This document shows positions 8,201-16,485 of a DNA stretch of 44,255 nt, in pieces. Every line of letters starts with the position of its first letter. Position 1 is the stretch's first letter. The translations under genes were made by a program, and so were the position numbers. The DNA is from Geobacter sp. (GTDB lineage Bacteria > Desulfobacterota > Desulfuromonadia > Geobacterales > DSM-12255). Below the pieces are notes generated by a model. It was not told the origin of the DNA. It did no database searches and was given only the letters and a program-made list of their open reading frames with translations. The DNA is taken from NCBI GenBank assembly GCA_009886125.1, contig VFJK01000026.1, forward strand, positions 1 through 44,255, given 5' to 3'.

Positions 8201-8245
8201 AATATTTCAATTTATCGTGCTTTAAGGCAGTTATAAGCTTATTTA

Positions 8246-8330
8246 TGGTGCGAGAGAGGAGACTTGAACTCCTATACCTTTCGGTGCCAGATCCTAAGTC
8301 TGGTGCGTCTGCCAATTCCGCCACTCTCGC
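8246..8330 (-). tRNA. tRNA-Leu (UAG)
   Basis: An 85-nt class II tRNA with an encoded CCA (8246-8248). The acceptor GCGAGAG pairs with its 3' strand, the anticodon loop is CTTAGGA (anticodon TAG) between CCAGA and TCTGG, a long variable arm follows, and the T loop is TTCAAGT. Its 3' half is the integration site of the adjacent element and remains intact. Confidence 0.95.
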
Positions 8331-8366
8331 AAATCTGAAAGGTAAGGTTTATCCCTGAATGGTTTC

Positions 8367-8443
8367 TGGCGCGCCCGGTACGACTCGAACGTACGACCTA
8401 CGGCTTAGAAGGCCGTTGCTCTATCCAGCTGAGCTACGGGCGC
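8367..8443 (-). tRNA. tRNA-Arg (UCU)
   Basis: A 77-nt tRNA with encoded CCA. The acceptor GCGCCCG pairs with CGGGCGC. The anticodon loop CTTCTAA gives anticodon TCT between ACGGC and GCCGT, and the T loop is TTCGAGT. Confidence 0.95.
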
Positions 8444-8455
8444 TTAAGAAAAAAA

Positions 8456-8532
8456 TGGTCGGGGAGACAAGATTCGAACTTGCGACCCCCTGCTCCCAAG
8501 GCAGGTGCGCTGCCAGACTGCGCTACTCCCCG
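8456..8532 (-). tRNA. tRNA-Pro (UGG)
   Basis: A 77-nt tRNA with encoded CCA. The acceptor CGGGGAG pairs with CTCCCCG. The anticodon loop CTTGGGA gives anticodon TGG between CCTGC and GCAGG. First tRNA of a Pro-Arg-Leu run that follows rdgB by about 40 bp. Confidence 0.95.
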
Positions 8533-8570
8533 ACGAAAGAAAGATTTATATCACATCTTGTTATTTCAAA

Positions 8571-9182
8571 TCAAGCTTTTGATTGCATATAGCCGTTTTT
8601 TGCCAGATAAAGCCTTAAAGCGGCTGCCGCCCTCCCCCGGTGACTGATCCTGTTCTTGATCTCCAAAGGCAGTTCAGCAAGCGTTTTCCCGTATTCCGGG
8701 ACCATAAAAAGAGGATCATAGCCGAACCCGCCGCTCCCTGAAGGTTTCTCAAGAATCAGACCTTTCAGCTCTCCTTCAAAAGTAACGTTGAACCCTTCAG
8801 GTGTGCAAAAAGCTATCGCGCAACGAAAAGCCGCCAAACGCCTGTTCTTGGTAAACGATGTCAGTTCCTGAAGAAGCTTCAGATTATTGGCTTCATCATC
8901 AGCCCCTTCACCTGCATAGCGGGCAGAGAAGACCCCGGGCTTTCCGTCAAGCGCCTCGACACAGAGTCCGGAATCATCAGCTATGGTCGGCAACCCTGAA
9001 TACCTCGATGCAGCAGCGGCTTTTATAAGTGCATTCTCGCTAAACGTACAGCCATCTTCAACCGGAGGCAGCAGATCAGGGAAATCTTTCAGAGAGTACA
9101 GCTGTATCGCCTCTTCTGAAAAGAGTGCTGCAAATTCCCTCACTTTCCCTGCATTGCCTGTCGCGATCAATAGCTTCTTCAT
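8571..9182 (-). CDS. rdgB: RdgB/HAM1 non-canonical purine NTP pyrophosphatase
   Basis: A 203-residue cytoplasmic enzyme that hydrolyses XTP, ITP and dITP to monophosphates. The N-terminus [14 protein letters not shown] is the family signature, followed by [24 protein letters not shown] (two catalytic Asp in the first part) and [11 protein letters not shown] and SHRGRA near the C-terminus. The ATG overlaps the stop of rph by four bases, a common pairing. Confidence 0.95.
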   Translation of the reverse strand: MKKLLIATGNAGKVREFAALFSEEAIQLYSLKDFPDLLPPVEDGCTFSENALIKAAAASRYSGLPTIADDSGLCVEALDGKPGVFSARYAGEGADDEANNLKLLQELTSFTKNRRLAAFRCAIAFCTPEGFNVTFEGELKGLILEKPSGSGGFGYDPLFMVPEYGKTLAELPLEIKNRISHRGRAAAALRLYLAKNGYMQSKA

Positions 9183-9895
9183 CTGGCAAGCACCTCCTGC
9201 TGGATCTTGACGAGTTTCTGTATCCCGTCAAGAGCAACAGTTCTCATCGCATCCATCTGCTCTATGGTGAACGGCTCCGCCTCGGCAGTACCCTGGACCT
9301 CGACAAAGCGCCCGGATGATGTCACGACAAAATTCATATCGACCTCTGCGGTGGAATCTTCGGAGTAGTCGAGATCAAGCAGCACCTCACCCCCTACGAT
9401 CCCGACGCTTACAGCAGCGACAGCCTCCAGCAGAGGGTTTGTCGGGATCGACCCTTTCCCCATAAGCCAGTTCACTGCATCCACCAGAGCTATGTAGGCA
9501 CCGGTTATGGATGCTGTCCTTGTCCCTCCATCTGCCTGGATAACGTCGCAGTCGATATGGATGCTCCGCTCTCCGAGAGCAGAGAGATCGATAACCGCAC
9601 GTAAAGAGCGGCCTATGAGCCTCTGGATTTCATGTGTCCGGCCGCCGATCTTCCCTTTGGCAGACTCCCTTGATGAACGTGTATGGGTAGCTCTGGGGAG
9701 CATGGAGTATTCGGCAGTGACCCAGCCGCTCCCTTTACCGCGGAGAAACGGCGGCACGCTCTCTTCTACCGAGGCAGTACAGATCACCTTTGTATCGCCG
9801 AATTCGACCAGAACAGACCCTTCGGCATGTCGGGTAAATTTTCTGGTAACAGTGACATCCCGGAGTTCACTAACCCCTCTTCCATTGCTTCTCAT
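9179..9895 (-). CDS. rph: Ribonuclease PH
   Basis: A 238-residue phosphorolytic 3'-5' exoribonuclease that trims tRNA 3' ends. The N-terminus [12 protein letters not shown], the [14 protein letters not shown] strand, [14 protein letters not shown] and [11 protein letters not shown] are family hallmarks, and [19 protein letters not shown] covers the phosphate-binding region. Normal length. It sits between a DHH phosphoesterase and rdgB, with three tRNA genes just downstream. Confidence 0.96.
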   Translation of the reverse strand: MRSNGRGVSELRDVTVTRKFTRHAEGSVLVEFGDTKVICTASVEESVPPFLRGKGSGWVTAEYSMLPRATHTRSSRESAKGKIGGRTHEIQRLIGRSLRAVIDLSALGERSIHIDCDVIQADGGTRTASITGAYIALVDAVNWLMGKGSIPTNPLLEAVAAVSVGIVGGEVLLDLDYSEDSTAEVDMNFVVTSSGRFVEVQGTAEAEPFTIEQMDAMRTVALDGIQKLVKIQQEVLAR

Positions 9896-9913
9896 AGTAA
9901 TCTCCGTAAACTT

Positions 9914-10996
9914 TTATGATCCTATCGATACCGGCTCTGAATCAGCCAGCCCCAGCTCTTTCAGAAATCGCTCCTCCATGAAAGCTTGCAGGCGCGGCAG
10001 AGAATCTGCCACGGGCAGATCGGCTATCTTCCCGCCGGCCATATTCGAGTGACCGCCCCCGGTCCCGATACCTTCAAGGACCCTCTTCATCATCTCACCG
10101 GCATTCAGATCGTCTGAAACGGAGCGGATTGAAAGATACATCTCCCGTGAATACTCTCCGTAGGCAAGAACGGCATCGACCCCTTCCAGCTTGAGGAGAA
10201 AATCTGCCATCTCGGCAACGAGCTCAGGGAAGAATACTTTCTGCATGTCTATGATTACTGCTCTCCCATAGAGTCGTGCATGGTCGATGGTACGCCGTAA
10301 CGTCCTGAAATATTCGATGGGCTGCCGGGGGTTCATGATCTGACAGAGCAGCTGCTTGTCTGCCAACGGGAAAAGCTTCAGATATGCTTCCTTGTCAGGC
10401 CTGTTCGCTTCACGTCCGAGGTCCTGAGTGTCGGATTTAATGGCGTAAAAAATTGCTGTGGCAAGTTCAGGACTTATATCCAGATCAAATGCAAGCAGGT
10501 ATTCGTAAAGAATAGTCGCAGTGACCCCGTAATGCCCCCTGACATCGACCCAACGGCACCCTTTGGTAATCTCCTTTAGAGGATGATGATCGATGACTAT
10601 GTCCACTTGAACAGCAGCGGCTAAAGAGTTGTTACCTGTTCCCGGCTGAGTGTCCAGCATGCAGATCACACCGAATTCAGCCAGGTCGATTATCTCGACA
10701 GGGATAAGCGGGATCTCAAGGATCTTTGCCATTACCAGGTTTTCACTTCTCGCTATCATTCCTGAAAAGGCAATAACAGGCTCTTCACCGATCATGCTGG
10801 TAAAAATATGGCGGAGAGCAAGAGCTGAAGCCAGACAATCCGGGTCAGGGTTGTCGTGAAGGATAATGATGACTTTACCGCGCCCCTTCACCCATTCCAA
10901 CATCCGGGAGCAGAAAAGCCGTGCCCCTTGAAGTCGCTTCTCAAGGGGCATGCTTTCAGTTATCGTTATAACTGATTCTGACATTTCAAGAGTCAT
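9914..10996 (-). CDS. DHH/DHHA1 phosphoesterase (NrnA-like)
   Basis: A 360-residue protein. Motif I is DNPDPDCLASALAL, motif II region LDTQPGTGNNSL, the DHH itself is IDHHPL (about residues 135-140), and the C-terminal DHHA1 domain has GIGTGGGHSNMAGG. Relatives degrade short oligoribonucleotides or pAp/cyclic dinucleotide products. The ATG at 10996 overlaps the stop of nifS; an in-frame ATG at 10984 is a second option. The exact substrate cannot be told from the sequence. Confidence 0.88.
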   Translation of the reverse strand: MTLEMSESVITITESMPLEKRLQGARLFCSRMLEWVKGRGKVIIILHDNPDPDCLASALALRHIFTSMIGEEPVIAFSGMIARSENLVMAKILEIPLIPVEIIDLAEFGVICMLDTQPGTGNNSLAAAVQVDIVIDHHPLKEITKGCRWVDVRGHYGVTATILYEYLLAFDLDISPELATAIFYAIKSDTQDLGREANRPDKEAYLKLFPLADKQLLCQIMNPRQPIEYFRTLRRTIDHARLYGRAVIIDMQKVFFPELVAEMADFLLKLEGVDAVLAYGEYSREMYLSIRSVSDDLNAGEMMKRVLEGIGTGGGHSNMAGGKIADLPVADSLPRLQAFMEERFLKELGLADSEPVSIGS

Positions 10997-12162
10997 CCCT
11001 TTAAGAGATCCCTGCCGAATGGAGACATTTCACGGCCTCGCCGTATGATAGGGGGGAGTTCACGGATTACCGTATCGATCTCATCATCAGTTGTGTAGCG
11101 TGACAGAGAAAACCTGATCGAACCGTGGGCACACGTAAAAGGGACCCCCATGGCCCGAAGCACATGAGAAGGCTCGAGAGAACCGGAGGTACAGGCACTC
11201 CCCGATGAAGCACAAATCCCCAGCTCGGAAAGATACAGAAGTATCAATTCACCTTCGACGTACTCGAAGGCAATAGAGACAGTATTCGGCAGCCGTTCAG
11301 CTCCTCCGCCGTTAATCCTTGATGCCGGTATCAACCTGAGCAGTTCGCTTTCAAGGCGGTCACGCATCCCTTTTACCCGCACGTTCTCATCGACAAGATG
11401 CGATTCCGCCAGTTCGCACGCTTTGCCCAGAGCGATGATCGATGCCGTGTTCTCCGTACCGGCTCTTCGGCTCTTTTCCTGATGACCGCCGACCAGGAAA
11501 GGCCTGAAGGGTACCCCCTTCCTGACGTAGAGAATACCTATCCCTTTCGGAGCATGGAGTTTATGACCGGAGAGCGAGAGCATATCAATCGAGGATGCCG
11601 CCATATTCAGGGGGATCTTGCCGACAGCCTGAACCGCATCAGTGTGAAACAGAGCGCCTTTCTCCTTGACGATCCTCCCGACCTCTTCGACCGGAAAGAT
11701 GACCCCTGTCTCATTATTGGCATACATGACGGAGACTACAGCTGTATTTTCATCGATTGAGGCCCGGAGTTCATCCATATCGAGCCGGCCCTTGCTGTCT
11801 ACGTTCAGCTCGGTAACACGGTAGCCATGCTTTGAAAGGCCACGACAGAAGGTCAGAACCGCCGGATGCTCGACACGCGTCGTTATCACATGGCGCCGGT
11901 TCGGAAAGACTTCGAGTGCAGACTTGATCGCTGCGTTGTCACTCTCGGTTCCGCAGGCAGTAAAGATGATCTCTTCCGGTTGTGCTCCGATCAGGGAAGC
12001 AACCCTTTTGCGCGCCTCATCGACTTTTTTCTGAACCTGCCCGCCGAAATAGTGCATGGAGCTGGGATTCCCGTAAAGCTCGGTAAGGTACGGGCGCATC
12101 TCCTCAAAGACAGCTTCATCCACCTTTGTTGTCGCATTATTGTCGAGGTAGATCACTTTCAT
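10993..12162 (-). CDS. nifS: Cysteine desulfurase, NifS type
   Basis: A 389-residue PLP enzyme that takes sulfur from cysteine for Fe-S assembly. It begins with YLDNNATTKVD, has the PLP lysine in SGHKLHAPKG (Lys201) and the loop cysteine in SSGSACTSGS (Cys324). That short Cys loop is the group I (NifS/IscS) form. The start overlaps the nifU stop by ATGA, which supports a NifU-NifS assembly unit. No nitrogenase genes are nearby, so it is probably the housekeeping system. Confidence 0.94.
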   Translation of the reverse strand: MKVIYLDNNATTKVDEAVFEEMRPYLTELYGNPSSMHYFGGQVQKKVDEARKRVASLIGAQPEEIIFTACGTESDNAAIKSALEVFPNRRHVITTRVEHPAVLTFCRGLSKHGYRVTELNVDSKGRLDMDELRASIDENTAVVSVMYANNETGVIFPVEEVGRIVKEKGALFHTDAVQAVGKIPLNMAASSIDMLSLSGHKLHAPKGIGILYVRKGVPFRPFLVGGHQEKSRRAGTENTASIIALGKACELAESHLVDENVRVKGMRDRLESELLRLIPASRINGGGAERLPNTVSIAFEYVEGELILLYLSELGICASSGSACTSGSLEPSHVLRAMGVPFTCAHGSIRFSLSRYTTDDEIDTVIRELPPIIRRGREMSPFGRDLLKG

Positions 12163-13028
12163 CCCTGCACCTCCTCGACAGTAATATCGTCAGCCACCAG
12201 CTCCCGCAGCTTCTGCTCGACGAATTTTGCCGTATAGCCTGAAGAAGCACATCCTGCGCAGGCCTTTCTGAATGCGATCTGGACAAAATTTCCTGCAATA
12301 TCTATCAGCTCCAGATCACCGCCATCAGCCCAAAGCTGAGGGCGGACCTCATTCTCCAGGACCTCCTGGATCAGCTGCATCTTGCGCAGATTGGTAAGTT
12401 TTTCCGGCTTTATCGGCGCCAGCTTCTGCTGTTCACCCATGACTTCGGCTATCAACTCCTTGATCTTCGGTATGCAGCCGCCACAGGCTCCGCCTGCCTT
12501 GGTAAAATGGGTCACCTGTTCGGCAGTATGGAGCCGGTTCTGGCTGATAAACTTCTTCAGGAACCCGTCGGTAAGTCCGAAACATTTGCAGACGATCTCC
12601 CCCTCCTGTTCCTGGCCATGGCCATGGTCGTGACCATGATCGTGAGCCGGCACAGGGCCGCCTCTGAATTTCGCAATGGCAACTTCAAGTGCCTCCTGAC
12701 CCATGACCGAGCAGTGCATCTTCTCTTCAGGGAGCCCCCCCAGAAAATCTGCTATCTCCTTATTCGTCACCTGCAAAGCTTCATCAAGGGTCTTACCTTT
12801 GATCATCTCGGTCAAAGCAGATGAGGAAGCTATGGCACTACCACAGCCGAAAGTCTGGAACTTTGCTTCGACAATCCTCTCCTTGGCATCATCAAGCTTG
12901 AGAAAGAGTTTCAACGCATCACCGCAGGCAAGGCTTCCCACTTCACCCACTGCATCAGCATCTGCTATATCACCGACATTTCTCGGATTCATAAAGTGCT
13001 CTTTAACTTTATCGGTATAATCCCACAT
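12159..13028 (-). CDS. nifU: NifU, three-domain Fe-S cluster scaffold
   Basis: The start is the ATG at 13028 (MWDYTDKVKEHFMNPRNVG) with GGAGGAG just upstream; a longer frame would add five residues. The 289-residue protein has an IscU-like N-domain with SLACGDALKL, FQTFGCGSAIASSS and MHCSVMGQEAL, a His-rich linker (repeated HDHGH), a BFD-like [2Fe-2S] domain (CKCFGLTD, CGGCIPKI), and an Nfu-type C-domain with the CAGC motif (ACAGCASSG). It passes clusters built with sulfur from the overlapping nifS product. Confidence 0.94.
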   Translation of the reverse strand: MWDYTDKVKEHFMNPRNVGDIADADAVGEVGSLACGDALKLFLKLDDAKERIVEAKFQTFGCGSAIASSSALTEMIKGKTLDEALQVTNKEIADFLGGLPEEKMHCSVMGQEALEVAIAKFRGGPVPAHDHGHDHGHGQEQEGEIVCKCFGLTDGFLKKFISQNRLHTAEQVTHFTKAGGACGGCIPKIKELIAEVMGEQQKLAPIKPEKLTNLRKMQLIQEVLENEVRPQLWADGGDLELIDIAGNFVQIAFRKACAGCASSGYTAKFVEQKLRELVADDITVEEVQG

Positions 13029-13144
13029 AACTCCTCCAATCATTTTTCTGTCATTATAACGTAAAGCAGCCGGAACGCAAAGAGGATATTTTTGGTCTTG
13101 TTACCTCTTCGCGCAGCGGCTGCCTTAATGGAGCGGACTGCTTG

Positions 13145-14563
13145 TCAACCGTTCAGGATGAATTCCCTGCCGGCTCTCATAACCTCATTCAGCCGTCCGG
13201 AAGACGACGATTCACCGTACAGGCGGACTACCGGCTCTGTGCCTGATTTTCTGAAAAGGATCCAGCTGCCGTCTGAAAGGACAAGTTTTGTGCCGTCAAT
13301 CCTGATCACCTGTTCGACCTTCGACCCGGCGATCTCGGCCGGGAGTGCATTGACTCTTTCCGCAAAAACCTCTTCGATTTCGGGAGAGAGCGTGATGTTC
13401 TCTCTTTTTGTTATAAAGCGACCGACCCGGCTGTATAGCTCTTCGAGCAGTTGACCGACAGACTTCCCTTCATGGCCCACCATCTCGGCGACCAGAAAGC
13501 AGGCAAGGATCCCGTCCTTTTCAGGCACGTGCCCCTTGATCGAAAGACCTGCGCTCTCTTCACCGCCGATGACGATCCTGTTCTGGCTGATAAGTTCTCC
13601 GATATATTTGAATCCAACCGGAGTCTCGAACAACTCTATCCCGTGGAATCTGGCAACAGCATCAATAAGGTGAGACGTGGCAACGCTTCTGGCAACTCCT
13701 CCGCTGATCTTCCTGACTCTTACCAGATAATCCAGCAGCAGAGCAATAATGTAATTCGGCTCGATATACGTACCATCTGAATCGACTATCCCGAAACGGT
13801 CTGCATCACCGTCAGTCGCAATTCCGAGCTTTATCGCAGAATCGCTCTTCACCAGCGATATGAAATCAGGAATGTACTTTTCAGCAGGCTCAGGCGGGAA
13901 TCCACCGAAATATGGGTCGCGATGATCGTTGATAACCCTGATGTCTACCCCCCGGGAACGAAGCGGAGCATCAAGATATCCCCTGCCCGTCCCGTAAAGC
14001 GGATTTACGGCAATCGCACCGACTTTCCGGATAGCATCAAAATCTATTTTTGTCTCAAGATCTGCAAGATAGAGTTCTCGTGGATCTATCTCCTCCAGAA
14101 GTCCCTTTTTGTGGGCCTGCTCAAGAGAAATCTCACGATAGCAGACCTCGTTCAGCATCTCGTTGGCGCGCCGTTCAATATCTTTTGTAGTTTCCGGCAG
14201 AGCCGGCCCCCCCCACGAGGGAGAGAACTTTATGCCGTTATATTCCGGGGGATTATGACTGGCCGTAAAGTTGATCCCGCCTGCGGCCTTCCGGCGCAGT
14301 ATCTCGAAGGCGATGACAGGCGTAGGTGTGTCGCGGCTGCAGAGGAAACATTTTACATTGGAAGCTGCAAGTACCCGGGCGGACTCTTTGGCAAAGCTGT
14401 CACCCATGAAACGGGAGTCATAGCCGATGACAACGCCGCCTTTCTCTCCGGCAGCATGCAGATGATCAGCAATCGCCTGAGTGACGATCTTGACATTCTC
14501 AAAGACAAAATCCTCGCAGAGAATCCCCCTCCACCCGGATGTCCCAAATGTGATATGCGACAT
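13145..14563 (-). CDS. Phosphoglucomutase/phosphomannomutase family enzyme
   Basis: A 472-residue alpha-D-phosphohexomutase. It starts ITFGTSGWRGI, carries the phosphoserine loop TASHNPPEYNGIKF (Ser102), the metal loop DGDADR (251-256), the sugar-binding GEESAGLS, and the phosphate-binding RKSGTEPVVRLY near the C-terminus. It interconverts hexose 1- and 6-phosphates for glycogen, LPS or cell-wall precursors. Which sugar is used cannot be read from the motifs. Monocistronic in appearance. Confidence 0.92.
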   Translation of the reverse strand: MSHITFGTSGWRGILCEDFVFENVKIVTQAIADHLHAAGEKGGVVIGYDSRFMGDSFAKESARVLAASNVKCFLCSRDTPTPVIAFEILRRKAAGGINFTASHNPPEYNGIKFSPSWGGPALPETTKDIERRANEMLNEVCYREISLEQAHKKGLLEEIDPRELYLADLETKIDFDAIRKVGAIAVNPLYGTGRGYLDAPLRSRGVDIRVINDHRDPYFGGFPPEPAEKYIPDFISLVKSDSAIKLGIATDGDADRFGIVDSDGTYIEPNYIIALLLDYLVRVRKISGGVARSVATSHLIDAVARFHGIELFETPVGFKYIGELISQNRIVIGGEESAGLSIKGHVPEKDGILACFLVAEMVGHEGKSVGQLLEELYSRVGRFITKRENITLSPEIEEVFAERVNALPAEIAGSKVEQVIRIDGTKLVLSDGSWILFRKSGTEPVVRLYGESSSSGRLNEVMRAGREFILNG

Positions 14564-14671
14564 AAAACCTCCAGCTATGAATATGTTTTCTTATCAGCAG
14601 GCTATTATAGAGAGAAAAATGAGTCAAGTGATTGATACGATATATATCGGAATTCTAGGCCGGTACAAAGA

Positions 14672-14705
14672 AAAGGCCCCGCCTCATACCTGGAGACGGG
14701 GTCTG
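14672..14705 (-). terminator. Terminator beyond the porin remnant
   Basis: A hairpin pairing CCCCG-CTC with GAG-CGGGG (about 14677-14702) and a TTTTCTTT tail on the minus strand. It follows the stop codon of the porin fragment at 14731 and was probably that gene's terminator. Confidence 0.6.
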
Positions 14706-14730
14706 GACAATCAACAAATGCCTGGAAGGG

Positions 14731-14829
14731 CTAAAACTGAACGACCAGTTGAGCCTGCAGCTTCGCCTCCCGGGGATACTCATCTTCCTTGTATTTTGCT
14801 TTTTTGAGGCCGTACGAACGAATCCAGGA
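14731..14829 (-). pseudogene. 3' fragment of an outer-membrane porin gene
   Basis: Between two terminators, one minus-strand frame reads 32 residues and a stop, with the ending EAKLQAQLVVQF. A final amphipathic strand ending in Phe is the hallmark of beta-barrel outer-membrane proteins, and YGLKKAKYKEDEYPRE fits the preceding turn and strand. The frame is closed by a TAA just upstream of 14829 and no start lies within it. I read it as the leftover end of a deleted porin gene, still followed by its terminator. It shares the space with a Pro/Arg-rich frame that I regard as a shadow. Confidence 0.5.
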
Positions 14830-14843
14830 TTAACTCTTCCGGG

Positions 14844-14875
14844 CAAAAAAATCCCCGCTTTGTGCGGGGATTTCA
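14844..14875 (-). terminator. Terminator of the secD-secF-TPR unit
   Basis: The stem AAATCCCCGC pairs with GCGGGGATTT around a short loop (about 14849-14873) and T7 follows on the minus strand, directly after the TPR gene stop at 14881. Confidence 0.88.
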
Positions 14876-14880
14876 TATGT

Positions 14881-15477
14881 TTATTTCCAGTTGCCACTCT
14901 TTGGCGGGCCGCCGCCAGCCTTAAGGTCTTCCACCATGGCCTTTACCTGCTGTCCCTGAGGACTCATGGCATCAAGGACAAGATAGCGCTGCCAGGCGAC
15001 AATAGCTTTATCGTTTTGCTTGAGATCATTGGCGTATACTATCCCGAGGTTGAACAGACTCTGTGTATGTTTCGAGTCGAGCTTGTTCGCCTTGTCAAAA
15101 TTTTCGACAGCTTTGTCAAATAGCCCCATTTTCCGGTACATGACGCCCTGGTCAGTCAGGACATTCGGTGTGTTTTGATGATTCGGATCAATTTCAAGAG
15201 CCTTTGAGTAAGCATTCACTGCTTTCTGCGGCTGCTCGGTATCGAAATAGTCGTTCCCGAGTTGAACCCAGGCCTGATAGTTTTTCGGGTTCTGTGCTAC
15301 TATTTTCTCAGCCTCGACGATCCGCTGGGTATAATCTGCCGGCGAACCGCTCCCCATAGGAACTGCCGCAGGGGCGGAGGCGCCCTTGTTCTTGTTGGAT
15401 ACACTGAAAATCAGAAACCCACCCAGAAGCCCTACCAGCAGCGCGACTACAATATAAACCAGATTCTCCTGTTTCAC
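14881..15477 (-). CDS. Membrane-anchored TPR protein
   Basis: A 198-residue protein. Residues 5-26 (VYIVVALLVGLLGGFLIFSV) form one transmembrane helix, followed by a Gly/Pro linker and about three tetratricopeptide repeats from residue 65 (for example YQAWVQLGNDYFDTEQPQKAVNAYSKALEIDPN split over the first two helices). The repeats would face the periplasm and bind a partner protein. It ends the secD-secF unit, 13 bp after secF, which suggests a link to envelope biogenesis, but no specific role is known to me. Confidence 0.82.
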   Translation of the reverse strand: MKQENLVYIVVALLVGLLGGFLIFSVSNKNKGASAPAAVPMGSGSPADYTQRIVEAEKIVAQNPKNYQAWVQLGNDYFDTEQPQKAVNAYSKALEIDPNHQNTPNVLTDQGVMYRKMGLFDKAVENFDKANKLDSKHTQSLFNLGIVYANDLKQNDKAIVAWQRYLVLDAMSPQGQQVKAMVEDLKAGGGPPKSGNWK

Positions 15478-15490
15478 AGAACACTCCTCC

Positions 15491-16399
15491 TCAGGCTTTT
15501 GCTTTTATACCACGCTCTTCCCAGAGCGAAACAATCGGGCTTGCGACAAAAACTGACGAATACGTAGCAACAGCAATTCCAATCACGAGGGCAAACGCGA
15601 AGTCGTGTATTACCTCACCACCGAAGAGCAAAAGCGAGATGGCCGCAAGAAATGCCGTAAGTGATGTGACGATCGTCCGTGAAAGCACTTCATTGATGCT
15701 CTTGTTGAAAACATTATGCATGGTCTCTTTGAGGTTTTTGTGGAGATTTTCACGGATACGGTCAAAGACAACCACTGTGTCAGTCAACGAGTAGCCGGCA
15801 ATGGTAAGGACAGCAGTGATGAAGAGGAGGTTGATCTCCTTGTTAAGGAGGTAAAAGACGGCGAACATTGCCAGAACATCATGGATCGTGGCTATTGTTG
15901 CGCCGACGCCAAATTTGAAGTCGAAGCGCCAGGCTATGTAGATGATTATGCCTATCAGAGAGATGATAATGGCTGTCAAAGTATCCTTGCGCAGCTTGTC
16001 TCCAACAGAAGGACCGATCTCGGTAGAGCTTTCAACAACAAATTGATTACCGGCAAACTCCTTTTTGAAAGCATCTTCAATAGTGTCAGCAACCTTTCCG
16101 GTAGCAAGAGTTGTCTTGCCGACTTTTATCAATAGCTTGTTACTTTCTTTGATGTCCTGAAGAGAAGCTTCCTTGAGACCATGCTTTGCCAGAGCTTCCC
16201 GCGCCTTGTCTATGCCGACAGGCTGAGTGAATTTGAGCTGCACAGCTGTGCCACCGGAGAAATCAATCCCCATATTGGCTGCGCCCCTTCCCATCTGGAT
16301 CATACCAAAAAGCCCGATTATGGATATAATCGATGAGATGATGAAAGAAACCTTCCTCATCCCGATGAAATCTATGTTTGTTTTACCTATAAGCTCCAT
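15491..16399 (-). CDS. secF: Protein translocase subunit SecF
   Basis: A 302-residue inner-membrane protein of the SecDF complex, which uses the proton gradient to help pull proteins out of SecYEG. The N-terminal helix is followed by GIDFSGGTAVQLKF, the SecF signature, then a periplasmic domain and five C-terminal helices containing TVVVFDRIREN. Encoded after secD with an 86-bp gap that shows no terminator. Confidence 0.96.
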   Translation of the reverse strand: MELIGKTNIDFIGMRKVSFIISSIISIIGLFGMIQMGRGAANMGIDFSGGTAVQLKFTQPVGIDKAREALAKHGLKEASLQDIKESNKLLIKVGKTTLATGKVADTIEDAFKKEFAGNQFVVESSTEIGPSVGDKLRKDTLTAIIISLIGIIIYIAWRFDFKFGVGATIATIHDVLAMFAVFYLLNKEINLLFITAVLTIAGYSLTDTVVVFDRIRENLHKNLKETMHNVFNKSINEVLSRTIVTSLTAFLAAISLLLFGGEVIHDFAFALVIGIAVATYSSVFVASPIVSLWEERGIKAKA

Positions 16400-16485
16400 G
16401 GTTGCCTCCTTGACCCTGAAAACAGGATAAGTGCGTTAACGAAGTTATTTTCTGCCGGACAGCGCAGAAAACAGCTTTTAACTTA

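Larger units (their letters stand above)
6505..8245. mobile_element. Small integrated element in tRNA-Leu (1741 bp), no recombinase visible
   Basis: The segment is bounded by a perfect 53-bp direct repeat of the 3' half of tRNA-Leu (6505-6557 and 8246-8298). It is AT-rich compared with the flanking genes. It holds an HNH endonuclease gene, a replication-relaxation-like gene, a region with inverted and direct repeats, and a terminator that now serves the tRNA. I see no integrase or resolvase reading frame. Repeat in the anticodon-loop-to-CCA half is the usual crossover site of tyrosine-recombinase elements, so this is either a remnant or a satellite that borrows a recombinase. Confidence 0.8.

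Noticed and set aside
8359-8592. A 77-residue plus-strand frame (GETRFELATPCSQGRCAARL) over two tRNA genes
   Set aside because: This is the well-known spurious protein that arises from reading the antisense of tRNA genes.
12600-12660. Short His/Asp-rich repeat in nifU, considered as a metal-binding insertion or repeat element
   Set aside because: It is a variable linker between domains; similar His-rich linkers occur in other Fe-S and metal proteins and no separate element is indicated.
14655-14897. An 80-residue Pro/Arg/Ser-rich minus-strand frame
   Set aside because: It spans two terminators and shadows the porin fragment in another frame.
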